From NCBI GenBank assembly GCA_902479065.1, contig CABSNM010000003.1:62001-126000 (forward strand): a stretch of DNA of 64,000 nucleotides, in the 5' to 3' direction. Position 1 is the first letter of the stretch. Each line of letters opens with the position of its first letter. Origin of the DNA: an uncultured Collinsella sp. (GTDB taxonomy: Bacteria > Actinomycetota > Coriobacteriia > Coriobacteriales > Coriobacteriaceae). The translations under genes were made by a program, and so were the position numbers. Below, in pieces: positions 51,683-60,591 of this stretch. The notes under the pieces are model-generated. The model worked only from the letters and a program-made list of their open reading frames with translations. It searched no databases and was not told where the DNA came from.

Positions 51683-53556
51683 GCGCGATCACCCATCAAT
51701 ACATTCTTGGCGTGGAGCGTGGGACAGATCCCGCAGCCGGTGCACGACGTGCGGGTGCAGTCGGGAGTCGTGACGCCCTCGAGCGAGCGACGGTACTCGC
51801 GCTCGAGGAAGCCGCGCGTGCAGCCGGGGCTCACGTGCTCCCACGGCAGGCGCCAGTCCAACTCGTAGGGCAGGTGCACGAGCTCATTGAGGTCGATGCC
51901 GTTTTTGGCAGCAGCTTCCTTCCAGTTATCGAGCGAGAAATGCTCTACCCAGGCGTCAAAGCGAGAGCCCGAGCGCCAAGCGTCGATGATGACGGGCGTC
52001 ATGTCACGACCGGCGCGGGACAGCGCGGCCTCGATGAGCGAGGTCTCGGCATCGTGGTAATGCACGCGGACGGCACGGTTGCGAACGCTCGTGATAAGCA
52101 GCTTCTGGCGACGCTTGACGTCGTCGTAGTCGAGCTGCGGGCACCACTGGAACGGCGTGGCAGCCTTGGGGATAAAAACCGAAACCGAGATGGACACCGA
52201 GATCGAGCCGCGACGAGCCTTGGGCACCACGGAACGACCGAGCTCCAGCACGTGATCGGCCAGATTGGCGATGGCCACGATGTCCTCATCGCGCTCGCCG
52301 GGAAGGCCCATCATAAAGTAGAGCTTCATGCGGTTCCAGCCGGCCTCGAAGGCCGCCTTGGCCGCACGGTCCAGGTCCTCCTCGGTCACGTTTTTGTTAA
52401 TGATGTCGCGCATGCGCTGGCTGCCGGCCTCGGGCGCGAACGTCAGGCCACCTTTCTTTTCGCCGGCGACCGACTCGGCCATATCCACGCCAAACGAATC
52501 CAGGCGCTGCGACGGAATAGACACGCGAATACCCGTATCCTCCAGGCGACGGTTGAGCCTGCCGAGCACGTCGCGAATGCAGGAGTGGTCGGTCGTGGAG
52601 AGCGAGGTCAGCGACACCTCGTCATAGCCGGTCTTTTCCAGACCCTGAATTACCGACGAGACGATCTGGTCGGCCGAGCGCTCGCGCACCGGGCGATACG
52701 TCATACCGGCTTGGCAAAAACGACAGCCGCGGGCGCAGCCGCGCAGGATCTCGATAGACAGGCGGTCGTGGACCAGCTGCGCATAGGGTACGCACGACTG
52801 CGACAACGGATTCGTGGCGCCGAAATCCTCGACGACGCGCTTGTAGACCACGGTCGGCGCATCCTTGCCCTCACGCGGCACGGTGTAGCCATGCGGCGAG
52901 CAGGGCTCGTCGTGACGAACTTCATAGAGCTTCGGCACGTAGTTGCCGGCAATGGATGCAAGCTGCTCGACAATCTGCGCGCGCGGGACCCCTTCGTCAC
53001 GCAGGCGGCGATGCAGCTGGCAGGTCTCGAGCAGCGATTCCTCGCCCTCGCCGATGAGGATGGCATCGAAGAAGGCCGCGTACGGCTCGGGGTTGTACAC
53101 CGAGGGGCCGCCGGCGATGATGATGGGGTCGTCTTCGCCTCGGTCGGCCGCCAACAGTGGAATGCCAGCGAGGTCGAGTGCCTCGAGGAAGTTCGTCACC
53201 GCCATCTCGTGCGGCACATGCAGACCGACGATATCAAACGAAGCGACCGGCGCTGCACCCTCGAGCGAGAGCAGCGGAATGCCTGCCTCGCGCATGGCGT
53301 CGCCCATATCGGGCCACGGCACATAGCCGCGCTCGCAGGAGATGCCCTCGGCCTGGTTAAGGATGTTGTAGAGGATGGCGATACCCTGGTTGGGCAGACC
53401 GACCTCGTACACATCCGGATAGATCAGGCAGCAACGGTAGTCGGCATCGGCCTTGGAAAGCGTGCCCCACTCGTGATCGATATAGCGACTCGGCTTCTCG
53501 ACCTTGGCGAGCAACGGCTCAATTAAATGAAAACAGTCTTGGTATGCAACGCGCAA
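51679..53556 (-). CDS. Radical SAM protein (TIGR03960-like, B12-binding-like N-terminus)
   Basis: 625-residue protein. An N-terminal half resembling a cobalamin-binding fold (YPDVYEVGLPNQGIAILYNIL, VGLHVPHEMAVTNFLEAL) is followed by the radical SAM cluster CARGCRFCQAG (CxxxCxxC) and a barrel with FMMGLPGERDEDIVAIANLA. A second C-terminal cysteine set, CTRTSCTGCGICPTL, could bind an extra cluster. The start is TTG 53554-53556, preceded by AGGGG. The partner DUF2344 gene overlaps downstream. The substrate is unknown. Its position between rod-shape genes and rplU is conserved enough in some Gram-positives to hint at a translation link. Confidence 0.88.
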   Translation of the reverse strand: MRVAYQDCFHLIEPLLAKVEKPSRYIDHEWGTLSKADADYRCCLIYPDVYEVGLPNQGIAILYNILNQAEGISCERGYVPWPDMGDAMREAGIPLLSLEGAAPVASFDIVGLHVPHEMAVTNFLEALDLAGIPLLAADRGEDDPIIIAGGPSVYNPEPYAAFFDAILIGEGEESLLETCQLHRRLRDEGVPRAQIVEQLASIAGNYVPKLYEVRHDEPCSPHGYTVPREGKDAPTVVYKRVVEDFGATNPLSQSCVPYAQLVHDRLSIEILRGCARGCRFCQAGMTYRPVRERSADQIVSSVIQGLEKTGYDEVSLTSLSTTDHSCIRDVLGRLNRRLEDTGIRVSIPSQRLDSFGVDMAESVAGEKKGGLTFAPEAGSQRMRDIINKNVTEEDLDRAAKAAFEAGWNRMKLYFMMGLPGERDEDIVAIANLADHVLELGRSVVPKARRGSISVSISVSVFIPKAATPFQWCPQLDYDDVKRRQKLLITSVRNRAVRVHYHDAETSLIEAALSRAGRDMTPVIIDAWRSGSRFDAWVEHFSLDNWKEAAAKNGIDLNELVHLPYELDWRLPWEHVSPGCTRGFLEREYRRSLEGVTTPDCTRTSCTGCGICPTLHAKNVLMGDRA

Positions 53557-53566
53557 CGGAAAACCC

Positions 53567-54496
53567 CTAAGCAGCGAGATCTGATGCGTCCTGATAGGAC
53601 GCCATAGGACGGGTAGCGCCCGCGACCGTGGTCACCAGATCGCGAACGCGGGAGAACGTGGCAGTGACCACCTCGTTGGCACGGCTGTAGTCGACATCGC
53701 GCTCGTAGAGCGAAACGAGCGCACGGCCCATGCCATAGGTGCCCGCGGCGGCAGTGAGCGCCTTGACGGCAAACCCAATATGCGGCGTCTGCTTGACAAG
53801 TGCGCGGGTGACCGCTCGGATCACAAGACCGCCGGCAAGCACGCCCGCGACCTCGTAGCCGCGCTCAGGCTTAATGCCGCGTCCAAAGACGGCAGCGAGC
53901 TCAAAGAGCATGCCCACCTGCGCCAGCGCCATAACGGGATAATCGGCGCCCGGCAAAAACACCAGCGCACCTGTCGCCATATTGGTGAGCGCGCACGAGG
54001 TGATGATACGATTGGCCGCCGCGATGCGCATGAAGGCAAAGTTCGCCGCAAAAGCCGTTTCCTTGTCGGTGCGATCGAGAATCCAGCGGGCAAGCGTCTC
54101 GAGCAGATACGTCTTATCGGTTGCCGCTACCACGCCGAGCATGGGCGTGGACTCCTCGATAAACGGCACCTCCACAGCAGACTCGGCAAGCACGCACACG
54201 GGCGCGCCGGCGATCACGAGCTCCTGCACGGCACTCTCCAAGCGGTCGGAACCACACGAGAGCACCAGCACCACATCGGTATCGGTCTTTGGAGCAATTC
54301 GCTCCTCCCCCAGACGCTCGACGCGCACAATGCCCGAGGTCGTCTGCGGCACAAAGGCGTCACGCACCGTCTCGGCCAGAAAGCGCGAGGCGGACGAATC
54401 CAGATAGACCGAGACGCGCACCGGCGTATCGGAATCCTTCTTAACGGACGCGCCCATCTTAAAAGCGCGGGTAAGCTTATCTACGGGAATTTTCAT
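53567..54496 (-). CDS. DUF697-like membrane-associated protein
   Basis: 309-residue protein of unknown function. Residues 1-150 form a soluble part with an alpha/beta pattern (VRVSVYLDSSASRFLAETV, DVVLVLSCGSDRLESAVQEL, VCVLAES) that looks like a degenerate nucleotide-binding fold without a P-loop. From about residue 150, FMRIAAANRIITSCALTNMA through FLPGADYPVMALAQVGMLFELAAVFG and VTRALVKQTPHIGFAVKALTAAAGTYGMGRAL match the DUF697 pattern, with two or more membrane-active helices. DUF697 is often fused to GTPases. It lies between rodA and the radical SAM gene, so a role near the elongation machinery is possible but unproven. Confidence 0.7.
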   Translation of the reverse strand: MKIPVDKLTRAFKMGASVKKDSDTPVRVSVYLDSSASRFLAETVRDAFVPQTTSGIVRVERLGEERIAPKTDTDVVLVLSCGSDRLESAVQELVIAGAPVCVLAESAVEVPFIEESTPMLGVVAATDKTYLLETLARWILDRTDKETAFAANFAFMRIAAANRIITSCALTNMATGALVFLPGADYPVMALAQVGMLFELAAVFGRGIKPERGYEVAGVLAGGLVIRAVTRALVKQTPHIGFAVKALTAAAGTYGMGRALVSLYERDVDYSRANEVVTATFSRVRDLVTTVAGATRPMASYQDASDLAA

Positions 54497-54514
54497 AGCA
54501 AACCCCTCCAGCGG

Positions 54515-55741
54515 TTACGCGGCGCCCGAACGATGCCGCCATATGGATTGTACGATACCCACCGTCAGCAGTTGGATCATCATCGAAGACGAACCAAAGC
54601 TAATAAACGGTAGCGGAATACCGGTAATCGGCATCATGCCGATGCACATGCCGATGTTCTCGAAGGTCTGGAATGCCCACATGCCGACGATACCTACGCA
54701 CGACAGACGAAGGAACAGCGACTCACACTTAAAGGCGACGCGAATCGTCGAAAAGATCAGCAGCACGTAGAGGCACAGGAGAAAAAAGGAACCGCAAAAA
54801 CCAAAGGTCTCGGACAGGAAGGCGAAGACGAAGTCGGTGTGGAACTCAGGCAGAAAGCCGCCGGCCGACTGCGTCGCATGGCCCAAACCCTTACCAAAGA
54901 AGCCGCCCGAGCCAACGGCGATAAGCGACTGCTGCAGGTTGTAGGCATCGTCCGAATCGGCATTATCGGGGTCGATAAAGACCGTCAGACGGTTCATCTG
55001 ATACTGCTTGATGAGCACATCGTGGCCGAGCAACGAATCAAAGACCGAATCGAGCGCCAGAACGAGGGCCACCAGGCCCACGAGCAGGGCCAGGGTCGAC
55101 AGCACCCATTCGCGGCGTGCACCGCTCATACAAATGACGATGGCGCCCGAAACCAGCACGACCAGGCCCGAGCCCAGGTCGCCCATGGCAACGACGGCCA
55201 AAAACGGAATGGACAGCATGCCGCAGAGCTTGACGTAGTCGCGAACGGTATCGATGCGACCGTTATACTGCGAGCCAAGCGTAGCAATAAAGAAGATGGT
55301 GATGAGCTTGGCAAGCTCAACCGGCTGGAATGTCAAGCCGATACCGGGAATCTTGATCCAGCCCGTCATGCCCAGACCGCCCGTATAGGACAGACCCGGA
55401 ATCTTGGGCGAGAGGATCACGATCAAGTCGATGACGAGCAACGCCGTCGAGAAATTGGAAATACCGCGCAGATCGGTACGCCAGACCAGCACCGCCAGCA
55501 CCGCTCCGATGCCAATTCCCAGCAGATGGCGTGAGAACGAAGCATCGGCCTTAAACTGCGAAGCCGACCAGATGATGATGGCACCGTAGGCGACGAGCGC
55601 CACAGTAGCCACGAGCACACCGATATGCACCTTTTGGCGAAACGTGCCGCGCGAGGCCGAAAGTTGCTTGTTGACACGGTCCAGGCTGCTGCGAGAGCCG
55701 GTCTTGGTTGAACGGAACAGATCCGCCGGAGAAAAATCCAT
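54515..55741 (-). CDS. rodA: RodA, SEDS-family peptidoglycan glycosyltransferase
   Basis: 408-residue polytopic protein, about ten transmembrane segments. Conserved SEDS features: IPGIGLTFQPVELAKL, GDLGSGLVVL with the catalytic-region Asp, QQSLIAVGSGGFFGKGLGHATQSAGGFLPEFHTDFVFAFLSE, and the C-terminal GIPLPFISFGSSSM. It polymerises lipid II in lateral wall growth together with PBP2. The N-terminus has a polar 40-residue lead. Located between mrdA and the DUF697-like gene; with mreBCD it forms a complete elongasome operon, so RodA rather than FtsW. Confidence 0.93.
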   Translation of the reverse strand: MDFSPADLFRSTKTGSRSSLDRVNKQLSASRGTFRQKVHIGVLVATVALVAYGAIIIWSASQFKADASFSRHLLGIGIGAVLAVLVWRTDLRGISNFSTALLVIDLIVILSPKIPGLSYTGGLGMTGWIKIPGIGLTFQPVELAKLITIFFIATLGSQYNGRIDTVRDYVKLCGMLSIPFLAVVAMGDLGSGLVVLVSGAIVICMSGARREWVLSTLALLVGLVALVLALDSVFDSLLGHDVLIKQYQMNRLTVFIDPDNADSDDAYNLQQSLIAVGSGGFFGKGLGHATQSAGGFLPEFHTDFVFAFLSETFGFCGSFFLLCLYVLLIFSTIRVAFKCESLFLRLSCVGIVGMWAFQTFENIGMCIGMMPITGIPLPFISFGSSSMMIQLLTVGIVQSIWRHRSGAA

Positions 55742-55750
55742 CGCAACCTC

Positions 55751-57820
55751 CTATCGAACCGAAGAATCGCCCGAGGCCGAAGAGGTATCGGGCTCGTCAT
55801 AAATCACGCCAAGCACGTCGCGCACGACATGCATCGCGGTATCTGAGCCGCCGCCGCCCTGCTCCAGGACAGTAGCGATGACATACTTGGGGTCATCGGC
55901 CGGTGCATAGGCGCAGAACCACGCGTATTCGTCCTCGCCACTTTTCTCACCCGTGCCCGACTTGCCGTATACCTGCGGCGTCAGGGTGCCAAAGTGAGCC
56001 GCCAGGGACGTCGATGCCGTGTAAATCACGTCGTGCATGCCGTTGCGAACAAGAGCCAAATCCGAATCACTGTTGATCTTGGCCTCCAGGCGCTTCTTCT
56101 TGCCCTTGCCGTTGTACTTATAGGCATCACCGTCGCCATCGCGCGACACGGCAGACATAAACACGTGAGGCACGTACTGTTTGCCGCCGTTGGCAAGACC
56201 CATATAGGCGCACGCCATCTGCAGGGGCGTCACCAGAATGTCGCCCTGGCCGATGGCAATGTTGGTCATATCGCCGGCATTCCACTTGCGGTCCTCGGCA
56301 GAGGCGTCGGTAAAGTACGACTCTTTCCACTCAGCATCGGGAATACGGCCCGCGCCCTCACTCGGCAGATCAATGCCGCAGGTCTTGCCTAGGCCCCAGC
56401 GACGAAAGACCTCCTGCAGGCCCTCGGGATGTTGCTCGTCATAGAAGAACGCCTTGCCCATGTCGTAGAAGACGGGGTCGCACGAGTTGGCGATACCCGA
56501 CTGCAGCGTCATGGTGCCGTGGCCAGAAGTCAGCCAGCAGCGCTTGCCCCAAGCCTTGCCCAGGCCCGTCCAATAGCCCGTGCAGTTGGTTGTCTGCGTT
56601 GAAGTGTAGGTTCCAAACTCAAGACCGGCCAGTGCCGAGAGCGGCTTGATGGTCGAGGCCGACATGTACTGTCCGCTAATGGCGCGGTTGAGCAGCGGGT
56701 GCGAACCCTTGTCATCATTGAGCTCGGTCCACACGTCATTTGAGACGCCGCCGATAAAGACGGACGGATCGAACTTGGGCTGGCTCGCCATGCCCAGGAT
56801 CTCGCCATTGTTGGGATCGAGACACACCACAGCGCCGTTGCCGGCATTGCTGTAGCCAGTGGTCTTGGCAAGCTCGATAGCGCTCGCCAGCGCCGTCTCA
56901 CAGGCCTGTTGGATCTTAAGGTCGAGCGTGAGCTTAATGTCGGAGCCGGCCTTCGCGGGCACGGCGCCGGCCTGACCGGTCACATTGCCCGAGGCATCGA
57001 CCTTGACGGTCTGCTCGCCACGAATACCCTGCAGCAGGTTTTCGTAGTAGCTCTCAACGCCCGCCTGGCCCACGATATCGCCCGACTGGTACGTAATCTT
57101 GCCAGCAGAAGCATCATCATCGCCAGAGGTTTTCTTATTCTGGGCCTCGAGCTGCTCGGAGGTAATGGTGCCGGTATAGCCCAAGATATGGCATGCCGTC
57201 TCGCCGTATGGATACTGGCGCTCGGTACGCTCGGCAATCTTGACGCCCGGGAACTCGCCGGCGTGTTCCTTGATATAGGCAACCGTGGAGCGACGGACGT
57301 CCGTCGCGATGGTATGCAGGCTCTGAGCGCCCTCTGTATTGTCCTGAATATTGCGAAGGACCGCCACATAAGGCATTCCAAGCACGTTGGCAAGATGGCG
57401 AACCAGAACCTCATCCTCGGCAAGGTCGCGGTAGGCCACGACAGCAAGTGAGGGACGGTTCTGGACAAGCGCCACGCCATTGCGGTCGAGGATGCGGCCG
57501 CGCACAGCGGGTGTGGTAACGGTGCGAGTCTGATTACTATTGGCCTGCTTCTCGTAATAGTCCGACGAGACCATCTGCATGCCCCACAGCTTGACGGCAA
57601 GTGCCGCAAACATCGCGCCCACACCCGTGGTGAGGATGGAAAAGCGGCCCTTAAAGGCGGTCGCCGCGGTATTGCCCTCGCCCTCGGTGGCGCGCGGGGC
57701 CGTTCCATGCTGTGTATCGTAGGTAAAACGGGAATCGCCTCGACGCATGATGACCAGCGCGACCACGATGGCCACAACCAGCACGATACCGGCGATAATA
57801 ACCGTCATCTGGGAAGACAT
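55751..57820 (-). CDS. mrdA: Penicillin-binding protein 2 (elongation transpeptidase)
   Basis: 689-residue class B PBP. N-terminal transmembrane helix (VIIAGIVLVVAIVVALVIM) and a second hydrophobic stretch near residue 70 before the dimerisation domain with VRGRILDRNGVALVQNRPSL. Transpeptidase motifs: SxxK in SASTIKPLSALAG, SxD-type SCD in GIANSCDPVF, and KSGTGE. It cross-links peptidoglycan with RodA. Two hydrophobic segments before the PBP domain are unusual; most PBP2 have one. Followed by rodA after 9 bases. Confidence 0.94.
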   Translation of the reverse strand: MSSQMTVIIAGIVLVVAIVVALVIMRRGDSRFTYDTQHGTAPRATEGEGNTAATAFKGRFSILTTGVGAMFAALAVKLWGMQMVSSDYYEKQANSNQTRTVTTPAVRGRILDRNGVALVQNRPSLAVVAYRDLAEDEVLVRHLANVLGMPYVAVLRNIQDNTEGAQSLHTIATDVRRSTVAYIKEHAGEFPGVKIAERTERQYPYGETACHILGYTGTITSEQLEAQNKKTSGDDDASAGKITYQSGDIVGQAGVESYYENLLQGIRGEQTVKVDASGNVTGQAGAVPAKAGSDIKLTLDLKIQQACETALASAIELAKTTGYSNAGNGAVVCLDPNNGEILGMASQPKFDPSVFIGGVSNDVWTELNDDKGSHPLLNRAISGQYMSASTIKPLSALAGLEFGTYTSTQTTNCTGYWTGLGKAWGKRCWLTSGHGTMTLQSGIANSCDPVFYDMGKAFFYDEQHPEGLQEVFRRWGLGKTCGIDLPSEGAGRIPDAEWKESYFTDASAEDRKWNAGDMTNIAIGQGDILVTPLQMACAYMGLANGGKQYVPHVFMSAVSRDGDGDAYKYNGKGKKKRLEAKINSDSDLALVRNGMHDVIYTASTSLAAHFGTLTPQVYGKSGTGEKSGEDEYAWFCAYAPADDPKYVIATVLEQGGGGSDTAMHVVRDVLGVIYDEPDTSSASGDSSVR

Positions 57821-57833
57821 CTACGGGCCTCCC

Positions 57834-58400
57834 CTATTTGAGCTTGCGGGTCTTGGGCTTAAAGCGCATACCCGTCTGGCGTCCGCCACGTGCGGAGAAT
57901 CCATAGCCGGACTGCGGCACGACGCCGGACATCAAAAACGGAATGGCAACCAGACCCGTCAGGATCGAGGACGGCAGCGCATGGCCGAAGATCGCCACGA
58001 CAAAGCTCGTCTCCAAACCCATAAACAGCAAGATGATGCTGTAGATCACATTAATGACGAGCGCGAAGGCGCCCACGGTGACGCCGCGCGCACTCGGGGT
58101 ACCGCCCGTCTGACCGACGGCGCTGTGCACCAGGGCAAAAGAACCCACGGTCAGCAGGAGCGACATAACGCCCACCGGCACGGCAGCGGACAGGTCATAG
58201 AACAAGCCGCTGCAAAAACCGCACACGACGGCACGGGTCTGGTCGCCCGAGAACACGCTTAGGCACACCAGGATAATCATGAAGTTGACGCGACCGCCCG
58301 CAATGGAGATCTGCGGTGCCAGGCCTGCCTGCAGCAGCACGCACACAATGGCGGCGATCACAAACGTTCGGGAGCTCATCCCCTGCTCGTGTAGATCCAT
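57834..58400 (-). CDS. mreD: Rod shape-determining protein MreD
   Basis: 188-residue integral membrane protein, five or six hydrophobic helices, with the family-typical GLAPQISIAGGRVNFMIILV and FCSGLFYDLSAAVPVGVMSL. Recognised mainly by size, hydrophobic pattern and its place between mreC and mrdA. The start is ATG 58398-58400 because GGGGGG lies 7 bases upstream; the ATG two codons earlier is too close to it. The C-terminus is basic (RFKPKTRKLK). Confidence 0.88.
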   Translation of the reverse strand: MDLHEQGMSSRTFVIAAIVCVLLQAGLAPQISIAGGRVNFMIILVCLSVFSGDQTRAVVCGFCSGLFYDLSAAVPVGVMSLLLTVGSFALVHSAVGQTGGTPSARGVTVGAFALVINVIYSIILLFMGLETSFVVAIFGHALPSSILTGLVAIPFLMSGVVPQSGYGFSARGGRQTGMRFKPKTRKLK

Positions 58401-58412
58401 GGACATGCCCCC

Positions 58413-59411
58413 CTATTCGTTCGAGCCGGAATCGGTCGTCTCGGACGTGTCGGAACTGTCATCCGAGCTCTCGTCCTTCGTCTTGGTCGCAGCATCGCGC
58501 GACGTTCCCTGCGGCGTGCTGTTGGCCGTGCTCACGTCCTCATCCGAGGCCGACTGTTCATCGGTCAGCGAGGTGATGACCAGCACTTCCTCGTTGTTCT
58601 CGGCCGTCGTCTGGGCGCGCACCACAATGGTGTAGTACACATCGTTTGCCGATTTCTCAACCGACGAGACGGTGCCGAGCGGTAGACCCTTGGGGAACAC
58701 GCCACCGATGCCCGAGGTCACGATGATGTCGCCAACCTTAACATCGGAGTCGACGCTCACGTACTCAAGACGCAGCGTGCCGTCAGCCTGACCCTGCAGC
58801 ATGCCCTGGGCGCGCGTATCCTGCACCATGGCGGACACGCCCGAGTTCTCGTCGCCAATCAGGCGCACGGTCGACGTTTTGGCCGATACCTCGATAATCT
58901 GGCCGATAACACCGGCCGAACTCGTCACAGGCATGTTGATGGTAAGCCCGTCGGCAGAACCCTTATCAATCGTGACGGTCGAGGTCCAGGCATCGCCCGA
59001 GGCACCAACGATACGAGCTGCGGTCGATTTAAGGTTGTAGGTCGACTGCAGGCCGACCAGCCCCTCCAGGCGCTCGGCAGTCTTTTGAGCCTCAGAAAGC
59101 TCGGCGACCTTAGAGGTCAGTTCCTCGTTTTGCTTCTTAAGCTCGTCAAGCGTGTCCTGCGACGCCGTAAGGTTAGAGAACACGTTGCCAATCGCATTGA
59201 AGGGAGCCGCCACAGCCGAGCCCACAAAGCGCACCGGCGAGGTAATCGTCGTTACGCCCGAACGCACGGCATGAATCGGTCCTGCCTCGCCCTCGCGGAT
59301 GTAAAACGTGAGCAGCAACACCGAAATCAGGCTGAAAACAATCAACGGGCGCATACCCGTTGATTGTCGCTTGGTATTCAGATTTGTGGAGAAACCCGAA
59401 GATCGTGCCAA
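58413..59411 (-). CDS. mreC: Rod shape-determining protein MreC
   Basis: 332-residue bitopic protein. One N-terminal transmembrane helix (PLIVFSLISVLLLTFYI), a coiled coil around residues 80-115 (DTLDELKKQNEELTSKVAEL), then the double beta-barrel with VIGQIIEVSAKTSTVRLIGD and VGDIIVTSGIGGVFPKGLPLG. It activates PBP2. A Ser/Thr/Asp-rich C-terminal tail of about 50 residues has low complexity. Lies 21 bases after mreB. Confidence 0.94.
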   Translation of the reverse strand: MARSSGFSTNLNTKRQSTGMRPLIVFSLISVLLLTFYIREGEAGPIHAVRSGVTTITSPVRFVGSAVAAPFNAIGNVFSNLTASQDTLDELKKQNEELTSKVAELSEAQKTAERLEGLVGLQSTYNLKSTAARIVGASGDAWTSTVTIDKGSADGLTINMPVTSSAGVIGQIIEVSAKTSTVRLIGDENSGVSAMVQDTRAQGMLQGQADGTLRLEYVSVDSDVKVGDIIVTSGIGGVFPKGLPLGTVSSVEKSANDVYYTIVVRAQTTAENNEEVLVITSLTDEQSASDEDVSTANSTPQGTSRDAATKTKDESSDDSSDTSETTDSGSNE

Positions 59412-59432
59412 ATGGAATCCACCTTTTGGAAA

Positions 59433-60476
59433 TTAAGCATTGGTCTGGACGAAGCCGCCATCAAACGCATTGGCCTCGAGCACGCGGGCACAGCCGTTAA
59501 CGACGTTATCGAGCGCCGTGGGGCTGACGTTGACCGAAACGCCGGTCTCATCGCGCAGGCGCACGTCGAGACCGCGCAGCAGCGCGCCGCCACCAGTCAG
59601 CAAAATGCCGTAGTACATAAGGTCCGAGGCAAGATCGGGCGGCGTGGCATCGAGTGCGTCCTTGACGGCCTTAGCCATCTCGTCGAGCGGCTTGTTGAGC
59701 GCGCGACGGATCTCCTCGCTCTCGATGCGCACGGTCTTGGGCAGACCGGTGATCACGTCGCGGCCGTTGACCTCGACATCGAGCTCGTCCTTGAGCGGCA
59801 CGGCGGAACCGACCTTGATCTTGATGTCCTCTGCCGTACGCTCGCCGATGGCCAGGTTGTAGGCATCTCGAACGTGCGTGAGGATAGCCTGATCGAACTC
59901 GTCGCCGGCAATACGGATGGACTGCGAGACGACGATGCCGCCCATAGCGATAACGGCAACCTCGGTGGTACCGCCGCCGATGTCGATGACCATGGAGCCG
60001 GTGGGTTCCTCGACGGGCAGATCGGCGCCGATAGCGGCAGCCATGGGCTCTTCGATCAGGTAGGCCTGGCGAGCGCCAGCCTGGATCGTGGCCTCAAATA
60101 CGGCACGCTTCTCGACCGACGTGACGCCGGAGGGAACGCAGACGACAACGCGCGGACGCGGGGTCCACGGATAGCGCTTCTCGGACGCCTTGTCGATAAA
60201 GTAGCGAAGCATGGCCTCGGTAACATCGAAGTCGGCGATGACGCCGTCCTTCAGGGGACGAACGGCCACGATGTTGCCGGGCGTACGGCCGAGCATGCGC
60301 TTTGCCTCGATACCGACCGCCAGGATGCGCTCGTCGTTCTTGTCGATGGCGACAACAGAGGGCTCGCGAATGACGATGCCCTTGCCGCGCACGGAGACAA
60401 GCGTATTTGCGGTGCCGAGGTCGATGGCAAGATCGCCCGCATAGCTACCGAAGAACATATCCATCAAAGAAAACAA
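59433..60476 (-). CDS. mreB: Actin-like rod-shape protein MreB
   Basis: 347-residue actin homologue that positions the elongation complex. Phosphate 1 motif LAIDLGTANTLV, phosphate 2 VIDIGGGTTEVAVIAMGG, and adenosine motif LTGGGALLRGLD. An amphipathic start (FSLMDMFFGSYAG) probably touches the membrane. The start is TTG 60474-60476, preceded by AGGAG at 5 bases; an ATG four codons later lacks a close ribosome site. First gene of mreB-mreC-mreD-mrdA-rodA. Its presence predicts a rod-shaped cell. Confidence 0.96.
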   Translation of the reverse strand: MFSLMDMFFGSYAGDLAIDLGTANTLVSVRGKGIVIREPSVVAIDKNDERILAVGIEAKRMLGRTPGNIVAVRPLKDGVIADFDVTEAMLRYFIDKASEKRYPWTPRPRVVVCVPSGVTSVEKRAVFEATIQAGARQAYLIEEPMAAAIGADLPVEEPTGSMVIDIGGGTTEVAVIAMGGIVVSQSIRIAGDEFDQAILTHVRDAYNLAIGERTAEDIKIKVGSAVPLKDELDVEVNGRDVITGLPKTVRIESEEIRRALNKPLDEMAKAVKDALDATPPDLASDLMYYGILLTGGGALLRGLDVRLRDETGVSVNVSPTALDNVVNGCARVLEANAFDGGFVQTNA

Positions 60477-60536
60477 CGCAACTCCTGATGTGTTGGATGA
60501 TTGCTGGAAAACTACTAGCTCATCATACTAGCGCAA

Positions 60537-60569
60537 GCCCGGCACCTCACTTGCGGTGAAGCGCCGGGC
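60537..60569 (-). terminator. Hairpin after the TPR gene
   Basis: Stem GCCCGGC/GCCGGGC with an inner TTCAC/GTGAG helix, 23 bases after the TPR gene stop. There is no T run; it may act with the following -10-like TATGAT of mreB as a boundary. Confidence 0.6.
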
Positions 60570-60591
60570 AAAGCTAAATCCCATAAGGTCA

